A DNA stretch of 64,000 nucleotides from NCBI GenBank assembly GCA_018970145.1, contig JAGWWY010000004.1, forward strand, positions 96,139 to 160,138, written 5' to 3'. The translations under genes were made by a program, and so were the position numbers. The notes beneath the pieces were generated by a model that made no database searches, had not been told where the DNA came from, and worked only from the letters and a program-made list of their open reading frames with translations. This DNA comes from Gammaproteobacteria bacterium (lineage in GTDB: Bacteria; Pseudomonadota; Gammaproteobacteria; Steroidobacterales; Steroidobacteraceae). This document shows, piece by piece, positions 1 to 8,600 of the stretch; the stretch's first letter is position 1; every line of letters begins with the position of its first letter.

Positions 1-312
1 TTGTCCTACACCAGCAAGAAGTGGGTGCAGGTACACAATCTTGCCTACACCGGTGCGGCAACGCTGCTCGGTGCGCGCTTCGGCATCCAGACAAACGAGT
101 GGAAAGTGGGTATCTACGGTCGTAACCTGACGAACGAAGACTCCTCGCCGGGCGCGACTCGTTGGTTGCAGCAGAACTTGATCGGCGTAAACGGTTTGAC
201 CGTGCCCGCTACGCCGGCAACGTCCGTCGCCTCTTACTCGCTCCCGCGCGGCTTTTTCGGCGTGCTGCGCCGCGAGCGGCAGATCGGGCTCGAATTCAGC
301 TACAACTTCTAA
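1..312 (+). CDS. TonB-dependent receptor, C-terminal end (5' partial)
   Basis: The reading frame is already open at base 1, so only the last 103 residues are visible and the true start lies outside. The segment alternates hydrophobic and polar residues as in transmembrane beta-strands. It contains VGIYGRNLTNED, which resembles the last strands of TonB-dependent receptors, and it ends in SYNF, a terminal aromatic typical of BAM-inserted outer-membrane barrels. Such proteins import siderophores, cobalamin or large organic substrates using ExbBD-TonB energy. The substrate cannot be told because the plug domain is missing. A terminator follows within 35 bases, so this is the last gene of its transcript. 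Confidence 0.8.
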   Translation: MSYTSKKWVQVHNLAYTGAATLLGARFGIQTNEWKVGIYGRNLTNEDSSPGATRWLQQNLIGVNGLTVPATPATSVASYSLPRGFFGVLRRERQIGLEFSYNF

Positions 313-341
313 GTTCCAAGCGGCGAAAGACCGCAGTTCTT

Positions 342-376
342 AAGGCCCGGCCGTCAAACGCCGGGCCTTTTTCTTT
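342..376 (+). terminator. Rho-independent terminator after the TonB receptor
   Basis: A perfect 9-bp stem (AAGGCCCGG at 342-350 pairing with CCGGGCCTT at 361-369) with a 10-base loop is followed by a T-rich tract. It lies 30 bases after the receptor stop codon and ends transcription before the convergent glycerophosphodiesterase gene. The opposite strand has no U-run after the stem, so it should act mainly on the plus strand. Confidence 0.88.
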
Positions 377-383
377 GAGCGAT

Positions 384-1436
384 CTATTTTAGCGCGGCGC
401 GAGCCGTGTCCGGAAAATCACTGAAAAAACCATCGACACCGAGCGCGATGAAGGCTCGATATTCCTCGAGTGGATCACCCGCGTAGTTCGCCAGCAAATG
501 CATCTGCTCGTTGCGAAAAGTCCAAGGGTGTACCTGTAAGCCTGCAGCGTGTGCCAGTTCGACGAAATTGGACGGTGGCGTCGCACGTCCTTCGCGCTCG
601 CCAATCAAAAAACGCTTCCAAGGACCGATACCGTCTGCATAGGTCGCGATCTTTTCAAACGCTTCCGGCGAAGCAAAGTTCGTCGGTAAGCTACCAACGG
701 GATAGCTTGCGCACCCGGCTTGTTCAAACGACGGCGGCAGGATCACTGAACCATCGGCGTTCGACCCGACGCCGCCCACGAGTTGCACTAACTTTACTGA
801 CGTACGGCCGCGTAGCCATTGCAGATTGCCGACTTCAAAAGATTGGATGAATACTGGCGCCTGCCGGTCGTTCCAGCCGGCCTTTGCGAGTGCGCTCAGT
901 AACGGCGCTTCGAGCGATAAACCTAGCGCGCAGTGCCAGCTTGGATGCTTGGTTTCAGGGTAGATTCCGATGGGGCGCCCGCGCGCTTTCGCCTCGCGTT
1001 GCGCGAGCGAGATGATTTCTTCGAGGGTCGGAATCAGAAACTGACCATCGAATGCCTTCGATCGATCTGGCCGCGGCTGCACGGCTCGCAAGCGGCGCAG
1101 CTCGGCGAGAGTGAAGTCCACGGTGAACCATCCGGTCGTTTCGATACCATCGATTACGACGGTGCGTTTTCGATCGGCGAATTCGACCCTCGAGGCGACG
1201 TCAGTTGTCTGGCTGATATCGGGTTCGTGCCTCGCGACGAGATGTCCATCGCGTGTGGCGACGAGATCGGGTTCGATGTAGTCAGCACCCATCTCGATGG
1301 CGAGTTGATACGCCTCTAGGGTGTGCTCGGGTCGATAACCCGAGGCACCGCGGTGCGCAATGACGATCGGCGCGGCAAGGGCGTTCATCATGTGCAGGGC
1401 CGAGATAAATGCGATGAACAGCGCGGGCTTGGACAT
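384..1436 (-). CDS. glpQ: periplasmic glycerophosphodiester phosphodiesterase
   Basis: A 350-residue protein of the GDPD family, which hydrolyses glycerophosphodiesters to glycerol-3-phosphate and an alcohol. A Sec signal peptide with a hydrophobic core at residues 5-22 ends in LAAP. The catalytic HRGASGYRPEHT sequence follows at about residues 27-38, then the metal-binding IEPDL (E and D) and a second active-site histidine in ARHEP. Length matches periplasmic GlpQ (about 355) rather than the shorter cytoplasmic UgpQ. No glpT is visible beside it; the gene is monocistronic and convergent with the TonB receptor. A role in recycling phospholipid head groups is inferred from the family. Confidence 0.88.
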   Translation of the reverse strand: MSKPALFIAFISALHMMNALAAPIVIAHRGASGYRPEHTLEAYQLAIEMGADYIEPDLVATRDGHLVARHEPDISQTTDVASRVEFADRKRTVVIDGIETTGWFTVDFTLAELRRLRAVQPRPDRSKAFDGQFLIPTLEEIISLAQREAKARGRPIGIYPETKHPSWHCALGLSLEAPLLSALAKAGWNDRQAPVFIQSFEVGNLQWLRGRTSVKLVQLVGGVGSNADGSVILPPSFEQAGCASYPVGSLPTNFASPEAFEKIATYADGIGPWKRFLIGEREGRATPPSNFVELAHAAGLQVHPWTFRNEQMHLLANYAGDPLEEYRAFIALGVDGFFSDFPDTARAALK

Positions 1437-1497
1437 GCTCGCAGGGTAGGGCGCCCGTATGACGAATCGATGACGGGTCGATCCGGTTTATAGAGCA

Positions 1498-2034
1498 TCA
1501 CGTGGTGATGGCCAATTCTTTGGCGAGTACGACGAATCGCAGGTCAGCTCGTTTCGGCTCACCAAAACGCAGATCCCCATAAGGGAATTCGGCCGTCGCG
1601 CCCGTGCGGCGGTAGCCGCGGCGTTCATACCAGGCGATGAGCTCATCACGTTGCTCGATAACCGTCATGACCACGCGGTTGACGCCCCAATGAGTTTGCA
1701 CCTCACGCTCGGCCGCCGCGAGTAAGGCTCGTCCGAGGCCCGCGGCTTGCAGTGTGGGCCGGATGGTCAGCATGCCCAGATACGCCTCGTCGCCCTGGTT
1801 TTGCAGCTGCACGCACGCGTGCAGTGCACCATCGGTGTGCTCATGCACCAGCATCCGCTGTCGCGGTGCCCCGGCGATGAAGTCGACGATCGCCGCTTCA
1901 TCGGTGCGCTGACCGCCGAGCAAGTCCGCTTCGGTTGTCCAGCCCGCGCGGCTGCTATCGCCGCGATAAGCCGAATTCACGAGTGCGACGATCGCCGAAG
2001 CATCCTCGGGCCGGGCGAGCCTGACGGCAATCAA
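1498..2034 (-). CDS. GNAT family N-acetyltransferase
   Basis: A 178-residue single-domain acetyltransferase of the GNAT fold. The N-terminal strand IAVRLARPEDASAIVALVN is the usual GNAT start, and the acetyl-CoA binding loop is seen as QAAGLGRALLAAAE (a Q/R-x-x-G-x-G/A relative) near residue 100. The late YERRGYRRTG segment is the conserved C-terminal beta-bulge region. Its start overlaps the stop of the RCCR-like gene by four bases (ATGA type), so the two are translationally coupled. The acceptor substrate is unknown; coupling hints that it acts in the same pathway as its partner, but that is inference. Confidence 0.8.
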   Translation of the reverse strand: MIAVRLARPEDASAIVALVNSAYRGDSSRAGWTTEADLLGGQRTDEAAIVDFIAGAPRQRMLVHEHTDGALHACVQLQNQGDEAYLGMLTIRPTLQAAGLGRALLAAAEREVQTHWGVNRVVMTVIEQRDELIAWYERRGYRRTGATAEFPYGDLRFGEPKRADLRFVVLAKELAITT

Positions 2035-2861
2035 TCGATCGCCACCTTGCCTTGAGTCTCAGCAATCTGGCCAAGCCCCATACGCAGTTCAAGGCGCCGC
2101 TGAAACTCCTCAGGACCAAAAGCACGCTGTGCGAGTACGTTCATGGGATCGGTACGGTACCCGATTTCACGCACATAGTGATCGTACGCTTGTTGCGCGA
2201 GACGCTCTTCGGGGGCGAGTGGTTTTTTCTCCGCCTCGTCGATCCAGTCGAACCAGCGTCCGACGAACTCTTGCAGGTAACTTTCGCAGGTGGCGATATT
2301 CTCCTCGTTCAGTTCGCCCATGACACTTGTGCAGACCGGCGACATCAACCCACGTAAATAAGTGCCGTGGCTCCAGTTCCAGGTGAAGTTCGATAGACCG
2401 CGAAACCGAATGGCGCTGGCGTTGACGGGTTCGTAGTAATGATTGACGTAGTCGAGGTGAGTACGAAGATCGACACGCGGTGTGTAATCCGCATAGAAAA
2501 AAAGTTTAGGCACGGTACCGAAGATCACGACTAAGTGCGGCACTCGATTTTGTTGCGAGAGAAATACGGTCGCATTCATATCGAGCAAGCTCGCCTTGCG
2601 ATTACCAAGCCAAGAGTGCACGAGCCATTCGACGCGCGGCCCGGTCCAGGCGTTGAACGAGCCCTCCATACCGCCGTCGAGCGAGGTGTAATACTCACTG
2701 CCGATGGTGGAGGAGTGCTTTTCCACCGAGAAGCGCTGTTTGACGCGATCAACGATACCGGAATGGATGCCCCAGCAGCGCTCCCACGCCCGACTTACGT
2801 CGACATTCGGTTGCTCGGCGAGGAATTCGGTGATGGTTTTGATATCGAGTTTGGTATTCAT
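2031..2861 (-). CDS. red chlorophyll catabolite reductase (RCCR)-like protein
   Basis: A 276-residue protein without signal peptide or membrane segment. The stretch from about residue 62 to 145 follows the layout I know from the plant RCC reductase family (related to ferredoxin-dependent bilin reductases): a GSF segment, then VEWLVHSWLG, then VPHLVV (APHL in the family), and then DYTPRVDLRTHLDY with a following YYEP (D-x-x-PR-x-DL..DY..YYE). Plant RCCR reduces an open-chain chlorophyll breakdown product using ferredoxin. The bacterial substrate is unknown; a linear tetrapyrrole is a guess. It is the first gene of a pair with a GNAT acetyltransferase. The assignment rests on motif spacing by eye and needs a profile search. 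Confidence 0.5.
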   Translation of the reverse strand: MNTKLDIKTITEFLAEQPNVDVSRAWERCWGIHSGIVDRVKQRFSVEKHSSTIGSEYYTSLDGGMEGSFNAWTGPRVEWLVHSWLGNRKASLLDMNATVFLSQQNRVPHLVVIFGTVPKLFFYADYTPRVDLRTHLDYVNHYYEPVNASAIRFRGLSNFTWNWSHGTYLRGLMSPVCTSVMGELNEENIATCESYLQEFVGRWFDWIDEAEKKPLAPEERLAQQAYDHYVREIGYRTDPMNVLAQRAFGPEEFQRRLELRMGLGQIAETQGKVAID

Positions 2862-3019
2862 GCAGCTAGATAGCCGAAAGTCGCGATCGTAGGCTCAAGG
2901 ATGCGCTCATCGCGTTCGAGCCGTGGTCGGCGCGTCCCCCGACTGGGCGCTGCAACAGGCTTCTGCTAGCCTTTGGTGCCATTATTTTCGCCAACTACTC
3001 AAGGATACGAGGCGTCTCG

Positions 3020-3880
3020 ATGAAAATCCGATTACTCAAGCAAATTATCTTGGCTACGATCGTCGCAACTTTGGCCGCGACAGGCGCACTCGCTGCGACG
3101 CCAAAGGATCTCGTCTTGAGCGAGGTCATTGCCGGCGATTGGCGCTCGGCCGATGAGAAATCGCGGGATGCAGCACGTAAGCCCGTCGAGAACTTGCAGT
3201 TCTGGGGTTTGAAGCCGGGCGCGAGCATTCTTGAGGTGCAGCCGGGTGCCGGATGGTGGACTCGTATCCTCGCCCCCTATGCGGCGCGCACGGGCGGCCG
3301 ATACAGCGCAACGGCCGCAGATCTTGCCAATCCGTCTATCACCGATGCCGCTCGCAAGGGTCGTGCCGATTTTGCAGCGCGGTTTGCCGACGACAAAATC
3401 TACGGCACGGTCGAGCTCGTCAACTGGGGTGCCACTGCGGCACCGTTGGCCGCGAACAGCTACGACTTCATTCTGTTGTCGCGGGTGATCCATGGTTGGA
3501 TGCGCATCGAAGGCTTGGTTGATCGCCACTTTGCGAGTCTCGCCGTTTCTTTGAAGCCAGGTGGCGTGTTGGGCGTCGAGCAGCATCGGGCAAATCCGGG
3601 GCCACAAGATCCGAAGGCCGAGAGTGGCTACGTGACCGAGGCTTATGTGATCGCAGCGGCTGAGAAGGCCGGGCTGCGATTAGCGGATCGATCGCAGATC
3701 AATGCAAATCCCAACGACAGCAAAGATCATCCCTTCGGTGTGTGGACGCTCCCGCCGACACGGAGCACGGTGCCCTACGGTTCAGGCAAAGCACCCGATC
3801 CGAATTTTGATCGTAGCAAGTACGATGCAATCGGCGAATCCGATCGTATGACCCTGCGCTTCGTCAAGGCAGCACCGTGA
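3020..3880 (+). CDS. exported class I methyltransferase-fold protein
   Basis: A 286-residue protein that starts with a clear Sec signal peptide (residues 1-25, ending TGALAA). It then shows a class I methyltransferase core: ILEVQPGAGWWTRILAP corresponds to motif I (E-x-x-P-G-A-G), and the later SYDFILLSRVIHGW and LKPGGVLGVEQHR match motifs IV and VI. Such signal-peptide-bearing methyltransferase homologues occur in several Proteobacteria, but S-adenosylmethionine is not expected in the periplasm, so the true reaction is unclear. The start was chosen for the signal peptide; a modest GAGG lies 10 bases upstream. The stop overlaps the next start by four bases. Confidence 0.75.
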   Translation: MKIRLLKQIILATIVATLAATGALAATPKDLVLSEVIAGDWRSADEKSRDAARKPVENLQFWGLKPGASILEVQPGAGWWTRILAPYAARTGGRYSATAADLANPSITDAARKGRADFAARFADDKIYGTVELVNWGATAAPLAANSYDFILLSRVIHGWMRIEGLVDRHFASLAVSLKPGGVLGVEQHRANPGPQDPKAESGYVTEAYVIAAAEKAGLRLADRSQINANPNDSKDHPFGVWTLPPTRSTVPYGSGKAPDPNFDRSKYDAIGESDRMTLRFVKAAP

Positions 3881-4548
3881 ATCGCATCACCTTGCGTCGT
3901 TGGCGGCACCTCATGGTTGTCGGATTGTCGATGGCGGCAGCGTTAACGCAGGGTGCCGAGCCGGATGCGGCTCTTGCCGATCCTCAATACACTTTGGCGT
4001 ACCAGGAATTTCGCGTGTTACAAGAGGCCGTGCTGGCCAAGCGAGACAGTGACGCCAAGCGAGCTGGGGACATCTGTATCACGACGCTAGAGGCTTTGAT
4101 CCAACGTCAGCCTCGATCGTTCGAGGCTTTGGCGTTGCAATCAGCCTGCTATGGCTACCTTGCCAACTTGGGTGGAATGGCGGCGATCCGTAACGGCTCG
4201 CGTAGCGGCAAGAGCATCGAGGCGGCACTCGCCTTGGCGCCGAAGAACCCACGAGTCATCCTAGTGGATGGGTTCGGTCTTTATTTTCGCCCCAAATTCG
4301 TGGGTGGCGACAAAGGCAAGGGTTGCGCTCGAATCCGTGAAGCAACCAAGACCTTCGATTCTCATAACTCGAACGGCGCGCCATCTCCGTCCAACTCGCG
4401 ACTGGATTGGGGTGCTGCTGAAGCGCATTACTGGAGCGGTCGCTGTGCGCGAGATGCCGGTGATACCGCAACGGCACGCGCCGAGTTCGAAAAGGCGCTC
4501 GCGCTGGATCCAAACCTGGCTATTGCCAAAAAGGCGCTCGGCCGCTGA
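3877..4548 (+). CDS. exported TPR-repeat protein
   Basis: A 223-residue protein that begins with GTG overlapping the upstream stop (GTGA). A signal peptide spans about residues 10-27 (ending TQGAEPD). Helical repeats follow: one at about residues 55-80 with ALALQSACYGY, another near AALALAPKNPRV, and a classic C-terminal TPR unit with AEAHYWSGRCARDAGDTA then KALALDPNLAIAKKAL. TPR arrays bind partner proteins. Translational coupling to the exported methyltransferase-fold gene suggests the two act together in the periplasm. Transcription converges on the flavodoxin-like gene six bases downstream. Confidence 0.72.
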   Translation: MNRITLRRWRHLMVVGLSMAAALTQGAEPDAALADPQYTLAYQEFRVLQEAVLAKRDSDAKRAGDICITTLEALIQRQPRSFEALALQSACYGYLANLGGMAAIRNGSRSGKSIEAALALAPKNPRVILVDGFGLYFRPKFVGGDKGKGCARIREATKTFDSHNSNGAPSPSNSRLDWGAAEAHYWSGRCARDAGDTATARAEFEKALALDPNLAIAKKALGR

Positions 4549-4554
4549 GACTCA

Positions 4555-5016
4555 TCAAAAAATTCCAGCGGCAAGGCCTACGACCAGCGTCGCGCCGAGT
4601 TCGCGGCAGCACTCGAGGTCTGCCGGCTTCGGCTCGCCGACCACCAACACAGGTTCAGCGATCTCTTTCCACCGATAGCCGGTAACGATACGGCGCACCG
4701 CAGCGATGGTCCCGTGGCCCTCGTTGCCTGCACTCACCACGAGGCCGTAAGGCCGACCGACGGTGTGCGTTTCGACCGCATAGAACGTGCGGTCAAAAAA
4801 ATCCTTCAGAGCTCCACTCATGTATGCAAAGTGTTCAGGGGTTGCGAGCAGAATGCCGTCCGCCCAAAGCAGATCCGCCGCGTCTGCAGCCAAGGCGGAT
4901 TTCTCACGCAGCTCGAGGGGCTCGCCACTGGAGCGTGCTCCATCCCCCAAGGCAAGCCGCAACTGCTCTGTGCGCCCACCACGACGACCGCCATAGACGA
5001 TCAATATCTTCGGCAT
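4555..5016 (-). CDS. flavodoxin-like NAD(P)H-dependent FMN reductase
   Basis: A 153-residue flavodoxin-fold protein. The first strand and phosphate loop read ILIVYGGRRGGRTEQL, where the usual S/T-x-T/S-G-N-T loop is replaced by GRRGGRT. The FMN-contact segment LLATPEHFAYMSGALKDFFDR matches the FMN_red family (TPEYN-x-x-x-S/PGxLKN-x-xDW). The late VVSAGNEGHGTIAAVRRI is the third FMN loop. Family members reduce flavins or quinones with NAD(P)H. It is the last gene of the nudC-NRDE-tamA-tamB-DUF2238 cluster, 10 bases after the DUF2238 gene, with no obvious functional link to it. Confidence 0.72.
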   Translation of the reverse strand: MPKILIVYGGRRGGRTEQLRLALGDGARSSGEPLELREKSALAADAADLLWADGILLATPEHFAYMSGALKDFFDRTFYAVETHTVGRPYGLVVSAGNEGHGTIAAVRRIVTGYRWKEIAEPVLVVGEPKPADLECCRELGATLVVGLAAGIF

Positions 5017-5026
5017 ATCTTTGGCA

Positions 5027-5665
5027 TCAGCGAGTGCGTCCGATGTGCCGAAACCAGTCGAGCGTCATGTCGCTCTGCCAGCGACGGTTGCGCCACCAAA
5101 TCAGGAGCGTTGCCACGAGACCGCCCGCAGCGGCCATCAGCATGTCCTGATGCGCGTCCCACTCGTCGCCTTGCGTGCCAAGGAAAGTGGCGCCGAGCCC
5201 TCCGCCGAAGAGGATGGCTGCTGCCCATTCGAGCAGTTCGTACAATAACGACGTCGACATCACGAGATCGAGCGGTAAAAAATAACTCCAAAAACCTCGC
5301 ACCTTGGCGTGCAGCATCAGTAGCTCGCGAAGTGGCAGCACGAGGCATAGTCCGTAACAAAAGTGCACGAGTCGGTCATAGTGATTACGACCCGATCCGA
5401 GCCAGTCAGTGACCTCTGCGATCGGCACCAATGAGTATGTGTAGTGGGCACCGATCGTGTGGATAGTCAAAAATCCGAAAATCAGTACGCAAGACGGGAG
5501 CGACAACGGCAATACGTTGCGTATTACGATCAGCGCGGCGACTGCGGCGAAGATCAACACGTTCTCGAGCCACCAAGTGGCTCGATCGATGGGCGCAATA
5601 GCGAGCACGCCCCAGACCACGAGGAAAACGCCCGACATCAGTCGGATCGCGAGATTTCGGCTCAC
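5027..5665 (-). CDS. DUF2238 (YjdF-type) inner-membrane protein
   Basis: A 212-residue polytopic membrane protein with about six hydrophobic segments. It carries the features of the DUF2238/YjdF family: an NHYDRLVHFCYGL segment mid-protein, ELLEWAAA in a helix, and the signature GTQGDEWDAHQDMLMAAAGG near the C-terminus. The conserved H, D and E residues suggest a metal or substrate site in the membrane, but the function of this family is not known. Its start overlaps the stop of tamB by four bases, so it is translated together with tamB. Confidence 0.8.
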   Translation of the reverse strand: MSRNLAIRLMSGVFLVVWGVLAIAPIDRATWWLENVLIFAAVAALIVIRNVLPLSLPSCVLIFGFLTIHTIGAHYTYSLVPIAEVTDWLGSGRNHYDRLVHFCYGLCLVLPLRELLMLHAKVRGFWSYFLPLDLVMSTSLLYELLEWAAAILFGGGLGATFLGTQGDEWDAHQDMLMAAAGGLVATLLIWWRNRRWQSDMTLDWFRHIGRTR

Positions 5666-8600
5666 GGCTTCTCAACCGTGTAGACCACATCGGCGCTCAC
5701 TTCTTTGCCGGCTTCGGTTCGCACCGTCCAACGATCATTGATGCTGTAACGAAGCTTGAGGGTATTCAAAGTTTCGGCCAGTGATATACCGTAGCTGACG
5801 TAGAGCCGACTCGAGAGATATTTGCCGAAGACCAGCGAGGTCTCATTGGCGAGATTCTGCTCGATTCCGACGTCCTCGATGCCGATGCGTTGACCCAACT
5901 GCTGCGCGAGGATGGCGCCGCCTTGCGCCAGGAGGGCGGTTCGACTGGCACTGGAGCTCGAGTCACCCGCTTGAGTCGCCTCGATAGTGCCGCCCGCCAA
6001 GATCAGCGACACGACTTGTGATTGCGGTAATGACGGTTCTGAAAAGAAGCTCATCCGTGGCTCACGTAACGTCCCGCGTACATTCACGCCTGCCTTCACA
6101 TCCGGAAATTCTTTGGTCGCTCTGATATCGATACCCGGGTCGTTGATGAGCCCGCCTGAAAAGATGAGTCGGCCGCGCTCGATGTCCAGACGTCGCCCCA
6201 AAGCGGCGTATTTTCCCTCGACGACACCGAGCTCTCCGCTACCGCGGTTGATCCCATCTGGCGTGCTGCGTACATTGATATTACCGGCGACTCGGCCGCT
6301 GAGGCCGAAGGAATCGACGGTCACCCGATCACCGAGTGTGAGCTTGATATCACTCGACACCCGAAACGAACTCGCGGGGTCGACAGATTCGGCGCCGACG
6401 ATGATTTCATCAGTCGAGGTCGAGACGGCGCCTGTCAGATCAACCGGCGTCAGGCGCGCGCTAGGAACTAGCACCGTGCCCGTGGCGAGCAAATCGCGAC
6501 CAGTGACCTTGAACTCGAGGTTCGGCGTCGCCGTGATACGCGCCTCCGGAAGATCAATGATTGGAATATCAGCGCCTCGAATTCGTAACGATCCGAAGGG
6601 TAGCGATCTGCGCCATTCGAGATCTGCATCAGCACGAATGCTCCCCTTGCCGGCGCGCGCAAAGGATTGCAAGTTGATCCGATTATCGATCAAGCGTGCT
6701 TCGGCATCGATGTCACGCAGTGCGAGATTGATCTGGTAAAAATCGAGCTCGCCCCGCTCGAGTCGTAACACGCCGTTGACGAGGGGAGCACCGACGGTGC
6801 CGCTGAAGTCGAAGTCCATCGACAGATCACCCGCCGATCGATCAATCTCCGGCACATAGAGATTCAACAAACCGAGCGCGGTAGAGTCGGCGATCAGCTT
6901 CGCTTGCAGAGGCATCTCGGACCAAGTACCGGCACCGCGTAGCGCCAACAATTGACCGCTGGCGCGCCCGCGCTCGCCGGCGGCAATATCCAGCAGACCG
7001 ACGACGGCGTCCGACGAGGAGCTGATATCGAGATAGCCCGAGCCCAAAGGAATGATGTCGCGCTTGCCGCTTGCGCGTAGCCAGTTGAGACGGGCATCGC
7101 GAAAGTCGGCGCGCAGGGTGCCCAGCAGAGGTCCCGTCGCAGGCGCGCCAATACTGGCTGCGGCGCTGATCGTGCCGTCGTAGCTCGCTTTGAGCCAAGG
7201 CTCCGGCAGGATTGAAGCAATGGGCAGACGCGCGATGTCAAAGCGCGCGTTCCACGCACCTTCGCTCCAAGCAGCTGCGAGGCAGAGTTCGGCGCTGCCA
7301 GTCAGTTCGTTCGACCGGCGAGCTCGTAAACAGAAGGGCTCGACATCAGCGCTGCTCATGGTGAAAGTTGCCGTCAGGGGATCCACTACGGCGAGTCCGA
7401 TGTCGGCGGGCAGATCGAGATCAAGCTGCTCCCAGCGATGCTGCCAAGTGTGCGTATCGAACGAGCCGACGCCACGAGCCTTCAGCGTCGCCTCGCGATC
7501 GCGGATATCGAGAGTGAGGCGGTGCGTCGCCGTCGAACCCTGCAGCTTGAACTCAAGCCGTTCGATATCTCGGCCCGCCGCTTGCGCATCCGCAATGGTC
7601 ACATCGATCGTAGCCGGTGCCGACGCGTCGGTCAGCGGGTCGACATCGATCGCAGCACGCAAACGGCCAATCTGCATCGTCGGTAGTTTCAGGTTATCGC
7701 CGTCGGCTTCGAGCAGCACCCGTATGGCGTTCGCTGTGCCACGTAACACGCCTTTTGCCGACAAGCTTCCTGTCGCACCCGGTGCTACGACGGCCAGATC
7801 GTTCGCTTGGATCCTGAAAGTGAGATCGCGTCGGGTGTCCGATAACAGACCATCCAGTTCGAGATCAAAACCACCGAAGCGCACGTCGACAGCGTCGAAG
7901 CGATAGTCGCCTTTGGTAATGCGCAGTTTTCCGCCACCGCTAGCGGCGGCACCTCGCAGCCGTCCGCTGAGTTGGCGGAGGTCGATCTCGATACCAGCAT
8001 TCTTGCCGCTGGTACGTCCCGTTGCAGTCAGTGAGAAATCGACTTTACCGTCAAGACCGGCTCGCCAACCCGAGGGATCGATATCTTTGACACGGCCGGT
8101 GATTTTCCATGACAAATCAGGTCGCCAGTCGAGTTCACCCGAGAACCGGCTCGTACCCTCGAGAAAATCAAAACGGCTATTGGTGAAAACGAAGCGTCCG
8201 GGTTGCAGCGATCCATCGATGACCGTCTGCATCGACGGCAGAACCCCGATCTGCAAGGCCGCCTCGGTTCGAACGTCGTAATTGCCCATACCCTGAAACG
8301 TGAATAGGCCGCGCTCACTCTGCAGTGCCGCGTCTTTCCCGAGCAAGGGCCAGCGGAAATTTTGCCAGCGTCCGCTGAGGGCGAGGCGCGTGCCGGCCGT
8401 TTCGAATGCCACAATCCCGCTGGTGTCGACGCGCAGCCGGCTCGGCCGGTGTGCGAGTTTCAATGTCCGCGCTTGCAAGGTGTTGCGAGCGAAGCGGCCA
8501 TCGAACTCGACATCAATGGGACCGGCACCGAGACCCGGCGAGTCGAGCGATCCGATCGCACGATACCCCCCTGCATCGAACTCGAGCGCAAGCGTACCGG

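Noticed and set aside
5987..6739. A 250-codon plus-strand frame inside tamB, with others at 7190-7906 and 8300-9022
   Set aside because: All lie antisense to tamB, are rich in Ser, Arg and Pro as expected from shadow frames, and have no recognisable domain.
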